Positions 7,799-15,433 of a stretch of DNA of 25,212 bases are shown in pieces. The notes under the pieces were generated by a model. That model was not told the DNA's origin. It saw only the letters and a list, made by a program, of their open reading frames with translations, and searched no databases. Numbering within the stretch: the first letter of the stretch is position 1; every line of letters begins with the position of its first letter. Location of the stretch: NCBI GenBank assembly GCA_000437275.1, contig FR899729.1:1-25212 (forward strand). Reading direction: 5' to 3'. The position numbers were made by a program, and so were the translations under genes. This DNA comes from Clostridium sp. CAG:411 (lineage in GTDB: Bacteria; Bacillota; Clostridia; Lachnospirales; Lachnospiraceae).

Positions 7799-9280
7799 GT
7801 GAGAAAAATACTGACTTGTATCGTATGCGTGGTAGGTTTGTTACTGATTGCAGTTCTTTTTCTTAAAACAAGGGCATATCAGAAAGTGTATGTGAAACAA
7901 TTGCCCTCAAAAGAGCATCCTTTTCGTTTGTTGTATTCCCTGTGCTTATATCTATTGTTGGAAACAAAATTATATAATGTGCTGGAAAGGAAAAAGGAAG
8001 AACAGGAACTATTAAAACAATTGCATATAGGAGAGGATGCTTGTGAGGTACAGCTTTTATATTGGTGTAAGAAACTATCTGTTCTGATAACGGTATTTGT
8101 AGGAAGTATCCTGTTGATTTTGGCGTTGGAGTTTGGGGGCAGTGGTGCAAAATCGTTACTAAATAAAGGGTATTTAGAAAGGGAAGATGTGGGGCAAGGG
8201 AATAGACAGATTGTTATTTCCGTAGATACAGAGGGAAAGGATGCAGAAGAAGTCCAAGTAGAAGTGCCAGAACAGACCTATACAGACAAAGAACTTCAGA
8301 AAAAAATGGAGGAGGCAAAAAAATATGTAACAAAAAATTACTTAGGAAACAACAAAAATGAACAGGAAATTTGTTCGTCCCTATATTTGATGAATCAGAT
8401 TCCAAATAGTTCCATTTCTGTTACTTGGACCAGTTGGAATGATCGTGTAATTGGGGAAGATGGAAGTTTACATAATGGATTGATACAGAAAATAGAACTC
8501 TGTGAACTTACAGCTACATTGATGTATGGGGATAGGGCAGAAGAATTGAACTTTTCCGTGATGGTGAATCCAGCAGATGATATGACACAGGAAGAGTGGA
8601 GAGATGTATTAAATACTACAATAGAGGAGGTTGTACAGAATAATTTATCCCGTAAAAAAATAGAACTTCCCAAAGCTATTAATGGAAAGATGGTAACATA
8701 TGCGGAGGCAAAGAAGAAAAGTCAGAGTGGAATAGTATTTTTATTTACGATAGGAATTGCTGTGTTGTTATGGATAAGTTTTTCACAGGAATTGAAACGA
8801 AGTATCGAAAAGCGAGAACAACAGATGCTAGTGGATTATCCAGAGTTGATAAATAAATTTACGTTATTATTAAGTGCTGGAATGACAGTAAATATGGCTT
8901 GGGGAAAGATTGCTACGGAATATAGAAAAAAAGTGGAGGAGGGGAGAAAGAAAAAACGGTTTGCCTATGAAGAGTGGGAGCTAACTTGGATAGAAATGTC
9001 AAACGGAGTGTCAGAATTGGCTGCATTGGAGCATTTTGGACAGCGAACAAAACTAATGCCATATTTGAAATTTTCTACATTACTTGCTCAAAATTTAAGA
9101 AAAGGTTCCAAAGGACTGTTAGCCCTTTTAGAATATGAGGCAATGGATGCGTTTGAAAATCGAAAACAGATGACCAAACGACTTGCAGAAGAGGCAGGAA
9201 CAAAGCTGTTAGCACCAATGATGATTATGCTAATACTTGTTATGGTAATTATTATGACACCAGCATTTCAATCCTTATAA
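7799..9280 (+). CDS. TadC-like platform protein with a large extracytoplasmic Ig-like insert
   Basis: A 493-residue membrane protein. The C-terminal part (about 340-493) is a TadC-type T2SF domain (VDYPELINKFTLLLSAGMTV) ending in a strong membrane helix. The N-terminal part has helices at 3-22 and 92-112. Between helix 2 and helix 3 (311-328) lies an insert of about 200 residues predicted outside the cell. Its section 185-258 has the SISVTWTSWNDRVIGEDG and LTATLMYGD pattern of the atrophied bacterial Ig (aBig) family. TadC proteins are usually near 300 residues, so the insert explains the excess length. The GTG at 7799 is the formal start but lies inside the ribosome site AGGAGGTGAG; ATA at 7808 or CTG at 7811 would be better spaced. 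Confidence 0.82.
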   Translation: MRKILTCIVCVVGLLLIAVLFLKTRAYQKVYVKQLPSKEHPFRLLYSLCLYLLLETKLYNVLERKKEEQELLKQLHIGEDACEVQLLYWCKKLSVLITVFVGSILLILALEFGGSGAKSLLNKGYLEREDVGQGNRQIVISVDTEGKDAEEVQVEVPEQTYTDKELQKKMEEAKKYVTKNYLGNNKNEQEICSSLYLMNQIPNSSISVTWTSWNDRVIGEDGSLHNGLIQKIELCELTATLMYGDRAEELNFSVMVNPADDMTQEEWRDVLNTTIEEVVQNNLSRKKIELPKAINGKMVTYAEAKKKSQSGIVFLFTIGIAVLLWISFSQELKRSIEKREQQMLVDYPELINKFTLLLSAGMTVNMAWGKIATEYRKKVEEGRKKKRFAYEEWELTWIEMSNGVSELAALEHFGQRTKLMPYLKFSTLLAQNLRKGSKGLLALLEYEAMDAFENRKQMTKRLAEEAGTKLLAPMMIMLILVMVIIMTPAFQSL

Positions 9281-9307
9281 AAAGTTTGCCATACAGGGTA
9301 TAACAGA

Positions 9308-9335
9308 TTGAAAAGGCAACTATTGATTATATAGA
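9308..9335 (+). promoter_or_regulatory. Possible internal promoter before the Flp pilin gene
   Basis: TTGAAA (9308-9313), a 16-base spacer and TATAGA (9330-9335) lie in the 161-base gap before the pilin gene. Separate expression of the abundant pilin subunit would make sense, but this match is modest. A small CCTCT/AGAGG hairpin follows at about 9371-9390. Confidence 0.3.
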
Positions 9336-9441
9336 TGGAAATAGGATAAGAAAATAGTTTATATTTTTACCTCTATAGGATAAAGAGGAATAAGCATATA
9401 AGTTTTTTATTACAAAATGGAATACAAGGAGGAAAAATAAA

Positions 9442-9693
9442 ATGAAAACAATAACTAAGAAATGGAACAAGGGAAAAAAGACAATAGGAAAATTGAAGCA
9501 GGTATGGAAGGATTTTTGTGATCAGGAAGATGGAATGGGAAGTGTGGAAATTATTTTAATTTTAGTCATTCTGGTAGGGCTAGTGCTTATTTTTCGTAAT
9601 CAAGTTACAAAAATTGTTGAAAATGCATTTAAGCAGATAAAATCAGATTCTACAAATGTGAATAAAAAGGTTACGATTAGTGGTGGATATTAA
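9442..9693 (+). CDS. flp: Flp-type IVb pilin, major Tad pilus subunit
   Basis: An 83-residue prepilin. A basic leader (MKTITKKWNKGKK, continuing to an acidic DQEDG) is followed by a predicted prepilin-peptidase site at Gly31|Met32 with the conserved glutamate at +5 (G|MGSVE), then one hydrophobic helix (IILILVILVGLVLIF). The mature protein of about 52 residues is in the usual Flp range; the leader is long. The ribosome site AAGGAGG is strong, as expected for an abundant subunit. Cleavage would be done by the A24 peptidase at 4254-4769. Fourteen bases separate it from the next start. It could formally be a minor pilin, but it is the only Flp-like gene in the locus. Confidence 0.85.
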   Translation: MKTITKKWNKGKKTIGKLKQVWKDFCDQEDGMGSVEIILILVILVGLVLIFRNQVTKIVENAFKQIKSDSTNVNKKVTISGGY

Positions 9694-9706
9694 AAAGGAG
9701 GAGAGC

Positions 9707-12073
9707 ATGTCTTGGCAGAGAGGAAAAACGAAAGGAAGTATTACCGTATTTTTGTCCATGGTATTGCTTGTTATAGTGTCACTAATTGCGGCATGCTTGG
9801 AAAATGCCAGAGTACAGACAGCGTCCCTGCATATGGAACGCTGTCTGAAAGGTGGAATGGATGCGGTCTTAACAGAATATTATAGACCTTTGTATGAGGA
9901 CTATCGTTTACTTTTTATGGATAAAGGGATTGAAGCTGATGCATTGGAATATCGAAAGATAGAAAAAACACTAATGCAATATCTGGATGCTGCGTTATCC
10001 ACTACATATGAAAAAAACAATTGTAAGGAAAATGGTATCGATTTATATAAAATCGGGTTACATTCTGTACAGGTGGATTCGGTTGTTCGTGCGACAGATT
10101 ATGAAGGAAATCTGGTAGTGGATGAAGTGCTGCAATATATGAAATATGCGGCATCGGTTAAGGAGCTACCATTGGTTTCATCGTATACAAAATTAGCAAA
10201 AGACACACAGGAATTTTCGGAGGTCATGGAAATAGAAGATGGGGTGGAGCAGGCATTTTCAGTCTCCAGCGAATTATTGATAAAGTTAATGGAACAGGTA
10301 GAGGGAATCACTTACGGAAAAAACGGATTGGAAGTTCAATCAAACGGAAGGATCAAAGTAAGGGATTGTTTTGCGAAGAAAATATGTACAGATGTGCCTA
10401 CCAAGGAAAGTGTGGGAGTTACAAATGAAACCGTATGGCAATCTTTAAAAGGGCATTATGTAAATGCTTCTGCAAGTTTAGTAGAAATAGATAAACTATT
10501 AAATACAATGTTAGAGAAAAGTGCAGAACAGTCAGAAAATCAGGTAGACATAGAAAAGGAAAAAGAAAAGACAGATAGAAAAGCGAAAAAACAGAAGGAC
10601 CAGCCAGCATTAGATGATTTCAAGAGAGAGAAAAAACAAATTGTTCAAAAGCAGAATGCATTACAAAAGATTGTTTCTAATACAATAGAGGAAACAAAAA
10701 TGTCAATTCAAACAATAGAGCAGTTACAAAGGACTATTCCAGAACTTTCTTCTCAAATTTCCAGTTATGAAAAAAGGGTGGGAGAACAAAAAGATAAAAT
10801 TACAAACAAGCAGAATGGCAGTTTACAACAAAATGTAACAGCGGTAAAGAACGATATTTCCAAAATAAAACAGGTCGTAAATATGAAAAGCCAACTTCAA
10901 AAAAATTTGGTGATATTAGAAGGATTAGAGAAAGAACTCAAAAGAGAAGTGGGAAATACAAGAGAGGAGTATGAAAAAAAGAGAGAGGGAATAGCTAGTC
11001 AGCTTGTAACATTAGAACAGTATAGTATACATTCTATGGTTTTTTCTTATGGAACCATTGGCAGCGAAAGGGTAAAAAATCCTGTGGACACCCTGAAAAA
11101 GTTGAAAGGTTCAGCGATGAATTTAACAATGCCTGAAGGAAAGAAGGTATCTAAAAAAAGTACTTCTAATCCTGATTACTATTTTAAAACATATAAGGGG
11201 AATACAACTGCGGTAGAAAATGTTAATACAGGAAATTATGTTATAACGGGTGATAAAAAAGGACTCTTTCAAACAGTAGGGAAGTTTTTTGGGGGAGAAA
11301 AGAGCGTTTCAAATTTGGGAAAAGATGTTACAAATGCAATACTATATCAGGCATATATTAGGCAATATTTTAAAAGCTTTGTTACTAAGGAGAGCGTATT
11401 TGAAAAAACGCCATTGGAATACGAACAGGAATATATACTATGCGGACAAAAATCAGATGAAGAAAATCTAACGCAGGTAGTCAATCGTCTTTTGCTGTTG
11501 CGTACTGTGACAAATTTTTCTTATTTGCTGACAGATAGTGTAGGAATGAAAAAAGCATATGCAACTGCTGCGGCATTGGTAGGATTTACTGGTTTGGAAC
11601 CGCTGATTCGAGCTACGCAGATTACTATTTTAACAGTATGGGCATATGAAGAAAGTCTGGTGGATGTTGCCGCATTGATGCAGGGAAACAAAGTTCCTCT
11701 TTATAAGACTAGAGATACGTTTATGCTTTCTTATTCGGACATCCTAAATTTCAATAAAAATACCATACAAAGAAAAGCAAAACAACTTGGGGGAAAAAGT
11801 GTAAAAGGTGCTATGAATTATGAGGAGTATCTAACCCTATTTTTATTGTTTGAAAAGCAGATACAAAAAACATATCGTACCATGGATATGATTGAGGAAA
11901 ACATGAAACTGCGTCATAGTAAGTTGTTTTCTTTTGAAAAATGTATTTATAGTATGAAGGTTAAGACTGACATTCAGATACCTGCAAAATTTGCAGCATT
12001 GTCCTTTTTGACTGATTGGGAATATGCCAGTGGTCAATGGAATTTTGAGTTGGAGCAGGAATATTCTTATTAG
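9707..12073 (+). CDS. DUF5702-like Tad-locus protein with pilin-like N terminus and long coiled coil
   Basis: A 788-residue protein of unknown function. The start is the ATG at 9707, seven bases or less from AAGGAGGAG; the frame opens earlier but without a ribosome site. The N terminus KGSITVFLSMVLLVIVSLI resembles a TadE-type class III signal (KG|SITVE) but has Phe where the +5 Glu should be, so cleavage is doubtful and it may stay a membrane anchor. Residues 260-445 are charged and predicted coiled coil (runs of Glu, Lys and Gln), pointing outward. The C-terminal third is globular and contains LENARVQ-like and YLTLFLLF helical segments near either end. I match it from memory to the DUF5702 family of clostridial Tad loci. 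It may act as a large minor pseudopilin or scaffold. Confidence 0.7.
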   Translation: MSWQRGKTKGSITVFLSMVLLVIVSLIAACLENARVQTASLHMERCLKGGMDAVLTEYYRPLYEDYRLLFMDKGIEADALEYRKIEKTLMQYLDAALSTTYEKNNCKENGIDLYKIGLHSVQVDSVVRATDYEGNLVVDEVLQYMKYAASVKELPLVSSYTKLAKDTQEFSEVMEIEDGVEQAFSVSSELLIKLMEQVEGITYGKNGLEVQSNGRIKVRDCFAKKICTDVPTKESVGVTNETVWQSLKGHYVNASASLVEIDKLLNTMLEKSAEQSENQVDIEKEKEKTDRKAKKQKDQPALDDFKREKKQIVQKQNALQKIVSNTIEETKMSIQTIEQLQRTIPELSSQISSYEKRVGEQKDKITNKQNGSLQQNVTAVKNDISKIKQVVNMKSQLQKNLVILEGLEKELKREVGNTREEYEKKREGIASQLVTLEQYSIHSMVFSYGTIGSERVKNPVDTLKKLKGSAMNLTMPEGKKVSKKSTSNPDYYFKTYKGNTTAVENVNTGNYVITGDKKGLFQTVGKFFGGEKSVSNLGKDVTNAILYQAYIRQYFKSFVTKESVFEKTPLEYEQEYILCGQKSDEENLTQVVNRLLLLRTVTNFSYLLTDSVGMKKAYATAAALVGFTGLEPLIRATQITILTVWAYEESLVDVAALMQGNKVPLYKTRDTFMLSYSDILNFNKNTIQRKAKQLGGKSVKGAMNYEEYLTLFLLFEKQIQKTYRTMDMIEENMKLRHSKLFSFEKCIYSMKVKTDIQIPAKFAALSFLTDWEYASGQWNFELEQEYSY

Positions 12074-12149
12074 TAAGATTACGGAAGTAGCAGTTTATAT
12101 TACTACATAAAACGATATTGAATTCATAACATATGATACTACAAGAAAA

Positions 12150-12349
12150 TACGGACTGGTGAAAAATACTCTTTCAGGAAACGTTACTGTTTAATTATTA
12201 TGATTACACAGCAGAAAGTATATTACCTCTTAGAAATAAGGATAGATACAAAATAAGGATTGCAAGTGTAGCTATTTATTTTTTTATTGTAATCCATTTG
12301 TGTTTATCGAAAAATCCATACTTGAAAGAGTATTTTTCATCAGTCTGTA
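12150..12349 (+). other. Two nested long stem-loops in the intra-operon gap (RNA element or MITE-like repeat)
   Basis: Bases 12150-12178 pair with 12321-12349 over 29 contiguous positions, three of them G-U pairs when read as plus-strand RNA. Inside, 12241-12265 pairs with 12287-12308 (about 21 pairs, small bulges, again with G-U pairs). The outer stem ends four bases before the ribosome site GCAGGAGG of the next gene. The stems are AT-rich with no T tract, so a simple terminator is unlikely. The 27-base arms flanked by TA on both sides also fit a miniature transposable element. The rest of the 12074-12365 gap has no gene. Confidence 0.7.
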
Positions 12350-12365
12350 AAAGCAGGAGGAAAAG

Positions 12366-13199
12366 TTGAAAAAGCAGAATGAAAAAGGCTCCATAACGGT
12401 GGAGGCATCGTTGATCATGCCAGTATTTTTAAGTGTAATTTTATTCTTTCTATATTTCTTTCAAATTATGCTTATACAAGAGAGAGTAAGTATAGGACTT
12501 TGGGAAACTGCAAAAGAAATTTCAAAATATGGTTATACCTATGATGCTTACGGAATGGAGGAAATGGAATCTGATTATTATATGTCTATGACTAGAAAAT
12601 TGCTTGGTGGTTTTCTGACAGAAGAAAAAATGAAAACATATGTACCAGACTTTTTGTTAGAACAGTCGTGCATAAAGGGAAAAAGTCGGGGGATAACTTA
12701 CTTAACTGAAGTCGGGAATGTGGATAAAGAGGTGTATTTGAAGGCCTCCTATGATGTACAATTGCCGTTGTATCGGTTTGTATTGCCTTCTATGCATTAT
12801 GTGCAACAAGTAAAGACCAGACTTTTTGTGGGAACAACAGAGATTGGTTTAAAAGAGGGAGAAGAGGATGCGGATGACTGTACGGTTTATATAACAAAAA
12901 CAGGAATAAATAATAAAATTTATCACAGGGTGATTACCTGTAGCCATTTAGATTTAAAAATTTTAACTACAACGCCTTCACAGGCTACATCTATGCGAAA
13001 TCAATATGGAGGAAAGTACAAACCTTGTGAGAAATGTGTGAAAAATGCGGCTATTGCAGAGGAGAAAACAATCTATGTGACGACAGATGGAAATCGGTAT
13101 CATAGTCAATTAAGTTGTTCTGGACTTACAAGGAATGTTTCGGAAGTCAAATTATCGACACTGTCTGGCTATCGATCATGTAGTCGTTGTGGGGAGTAA
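12366..13199 (+). CDS. TadE-like pseudopilin with two C-terminal His/Cys motif units
   Basis: A 277-residue protein starting at TTG, seven bases after AGGAGG. The N terminus KG|SITVEASLIMPVFL is a textbook TadE-type class III signal with Glu at +5, followed by a single membrane helix to about residue 37. The middle part (40-165) is the usual extracytoplasmic TadE region. The end is unusual: two tandem units of the form Tyr/His-x4-Cys then CxxC. Unit 1 has His187, Cys192, Cys221 and Cys224; unit 2 has His246, Cys251, Cys272 and Cys275. Each begins with a VYITKTG or IYVTTDG strand. They could bind zinc or form disulfides. The downstream TadE-like gene starts 21 bases after the stop. Confidence 0.82.
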   Translation: MKKQNEKGSITVEASLIMPVFLSVILFFLYFFQIMLIQERVSIGLWETAKEISKYGYTYDAYGMEEMESDYYMSMTRKLLGGFLTEEKMKTYVPDFLLEQSCIKGKSRGITYLTEVGNVDKEVYLKASYDVQLPLYRFVLPSMHYVQQVKTRLFVGTTEIGLKEGEEDADDCTVYITKTGINNKIYHRVITCSHLDLKILTTTPSQATSMRNQYGGKYKPCEKCVKNAAIAEEKTIYVTTDGNRYHSQLSCSGLTRNVSEVKLSTLSGYRSCSRCGE

Positions 13200-13219
13200 A
13201 AGAAAGGCAAGAGGTATCA

Positions 13220-13816
13220 ATGAAGAAACAGAAATTAGAACAAGGTAGTATGACAGTGGAGGCAGTTTTTGTATTTCCTATTATAATTTTTGTGTTAATC
13301 GCAATTTTATATATGAGCCATTATATGGCAGATAAGTGCAAAGGACAATCAATTATTGATTTATATGCACAGGAACAGGCGTTATGTTTGAAGGGACAAT
13401 ATCCGTTGGGAACAAGTCAGAATTATACGAAAATTCTAGAAAAGGGTGTCTATTTTTATTTATCCTCTTTAACAAAAGAGGAAACAGAGTTAGACAAACA
13501 GGTAAGAGAGCAGTTAGCAGAGTCACTACTAATGGGGGAGGTTAGTAGTGTTGCAGCAAAAGTATCATATAATTCTATAATAATTACTGCGAAAATAAAA
13601 CTTACCATTGGGATTAGCAGAGTAAAAGAATTTTTTACAGGGACTCCCTTAGAATATACGATTGATACAAAAATACCGGTACATAATCCAGAAGAGTTTA
13701 TTCGTGCCTACACTGCTTTAGCGGGTACAATGGACGAGGGAAAGGGAGAAAAAAGTATAAAAAAGAAATTAAGAGAGATAAAAGGAAAAAGTAAAAACAG
13801 CCACGAAAATGATTGA
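13220..13816 (+). CDS. TadE-like pseudopilin
   Basis: A 198-residue protein. The ATG at 13220 is chosen (GAGG five bases upstream); the frame opens at 13187 inside the previous gene but those residues are not signal-like. EQG|SMTVEAVFVFPIIIF is a class III signal with Glu at +5, followed by one membrane helix to about residue 38 and an extracytoplasmic domain. The last 30 residues are strongly basic (KSIKKKLREIKGKSK). In other Tad systems TadE/F-like pseudopilins are processed by the prepilin peptidase and are needed for pilus assembly. The next gene follows after 12 bases. Confidence 0.82.
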   Translation: MKKQKLEQGSMTVEAVFVFPIIIFVLIAILYMSHYMADKCKGQSIIDLYAQEQALCLKGQYPLGTSQNYTKILEKGVYFYLSSLTKEETELDKQVREQLAESLLMGEVSSVAAKVSYNSIIITAKIKLTIGISRVKEFFTGTPLEYTIDTKIPVHNPEEFIRAYTALAGTMDEGKGEKSIKKKLREIKGKSKNSHEND

Positions 13817-13828
13817 AAGGAGTAGAAA

Positions 13829-15316
13829 ATGTTAGAAGCGGAGGTAGTACATGACATTAAAAAGAATTATCTTGTAATTCAGGGAACAGAAGAAAAACAG
13901 TATATGATACAAATGTTGGATGGAAATAGTGTAAAGGGTTTGCTGGAATTAGATGTTCGTATACTGGATAATAAGCGTCAATATTATTATGATATTACGG
14001 GAAAAGAAACATTGGTGCAAAAATCATCAAAAGCAAAGTGGAAAAAACGGGATGTCATTCAGGCGGTATCCAATATATTGGATGCCATTGGAAGAGCGAG
14101 AGAATATTTGCTATGGCCGGATCATTTTGTATTGAAACCAGAATATATGTATCGACAAATAGAGACGGGAGAAGTATTCCTTTGCTATACCTGGAGTTAT
14201 GAACGGAATATAAATGAACAGTTGACAGAACTGTTTTCTTATTTTTTAGAGCAGGTAGATTATGCGGATAGGGAAGCAGTAGAGCTTGTGTATAGGCTTT
14301 ATGATATCAGCAGGGAGGAAAACTGTACGTTACAGCGTTTATGGAGTGGATTTTCTATGGATAGAAAAGAAATTCAACAAAAACCAAAGGAGAGTCAGAG
14401 GCAGTATGCACAAGCTCCTATGGTAGGTAAAGAAAATAAAGGGTGCCAATGTGGAGAAAAAGGTAGAAAAGGGTTAATAGATGTGAAAAGAAAAGAAGAG
14501 GGACCTTTGCCAAATAAGAAAAATATACGAAGAGACAAAGATAAGGCAGAAACGGGAGTACAAAAAATTAAGAAAACGAAAAGCATGCAAAAGGAAAACA
14601 AAGACTATAAAGAGAAGAAGCAGGCTGTGAAAATATCTGTAGAAAAAATAGTGGTAGCGGTAGTGTTACAGATTGCCGTTTTGTTGGCATTGTCTGTAGG
14701 AGCAAAATATGGAGTGTTTTGGCAGTATGGACAATTGTCTTATACAAAAATGGGGGGATGCTTATTAATATGTGGGATATTAGATTGGTATACTTTATCT
14801 AATGTCTTTAAAGAGGAGGAAGAAAGAGATCCTGTTTGGCATGAAGAAGAACAGGAAATAAAACAAAAACAGGAGATGCAAGAGCCAAAAGAAATAAAAA
14901 AGGTTTCTACAGCAAATTTTTATTCTTATGAAAAGACAGATATGATTGATTCTGAAAAAACAATTGTACAGCCTGCGCCTTTGTTTGGAAGAAAAAATGA
15001 GATGCAGAGACCGCAGTGCTATCTAGTGCCTGAAAATGAGGAACAAATTAAAATTGAAGTGGCAGAGTTTCCGTTTTTTATTGGAAGATTTCAAAAAGAT
15101 ACCGATCAATTGAAAGAACAAGTGAACATAAGTCGGATGCATTGTAAATTAGAAAAACAAAATGGACGTTTTTTCCTATCCGATCTACATTCGACCAATG
15201 GAACGTATATAAATCAAAAAAGACTAGAAGGAGAAGGAAAAGAGGAAGTAAAAGAAGGGGATGTGATTTCACTTGCAGATATCCAGTATCGGTTTACATT
15301 GCCAGCACATATATAA
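13829..15316 (+). CDS. DUF6382-like and FHA domain membrane protein of the Tad locus
   Basis: A 495-residue protein. Residues 1-175 match the DUF6382 domain that accompanies clostridial Tad genes (my recollection of the family). Residues 180-270 are a charged, probably disordered linker. Two membrane helices (about 274-297 and 308-327) leave both ends in the cytoplasm. Residues 395-492 are a forkhead-associated domain with its key residues: Gly419-Arg420, Ser435-Arg436 with His438, and STNG at 455-458. FHA domains bind phosphothreonine, so a Ser/Thr kinase partner is expected, but none is in this window. The ATG has GAAAGGAG upstream. It is the last gene before a new promoter, so it may link Tad assembly to phosphorylation signalling. 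Confidence 0.85.
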   Translation: MLEAEVVHDIKKNYLVIQGTEEKQYMIQMLDGNSVKGLLELDVRILDNKRQYYYDITGKETLVQKSSKAKWKKRDVIQAVSNILDAIGRAREYLLWPDHFVLKPEYMYRQIETGEVFLCYTWSYERNINEQLTELFSYFLEQVDYADREAVELVYRLYDISREENCTLQRLWSGFSMDRKEIQQKPKESQRQYAQAPMVGKENKGCQCGEKGRKGLIDVKRKEEGPLPNKKNIRRDKDKAETGVQKIKKTKSMQKENKDYKEKKQAVKISVEKIVVAVVLQIAVLLALSVGAKYGVFWQYGQLSYTKMGGCLLICGILDWYTLSNVFKEEEERDPVWHEEEQEIKQKQEMQEPKEIKKVSTANFYSYEKTDMIDSEKTIVQPAPLFGRKNEMQRPQCYLVPENEEQIKIEVAEFPFFIGRFQKDTDQLKEQVNISRMHCKLEKQNGRFFLSDLHSTNGTYINQKRLEGEGKEEVKEGDVISLADIQYRFTLPAHI

Positions 15317-15361
15317 AAGAATATAATAGGTGAAATTCGTTGGGGGACTCGTTTCTCTACC

Positions 15362-15390
15362 TTGTATCTCCTACTCAATCTTGTTATAAT
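15362..15390 (+). promoter_or_regulatory. Strong sigma-A promoter before the rhomboid gene
   Basis: TTGTAT (15362-15367), exactly 17 bases, then TATAAT (15385-15390) with an extended -10 TG one base upstream (15382-15383). The predicted transcript start near 15397 leaves a leader that just contains the ribosome site of the TTG start at 15434. Confidence 0.7.
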
Positions 15391-15433
15391 AGAATGAAAA
15401 AGAATTTTTATGAAAAAGGAAAGGAAATACAAA

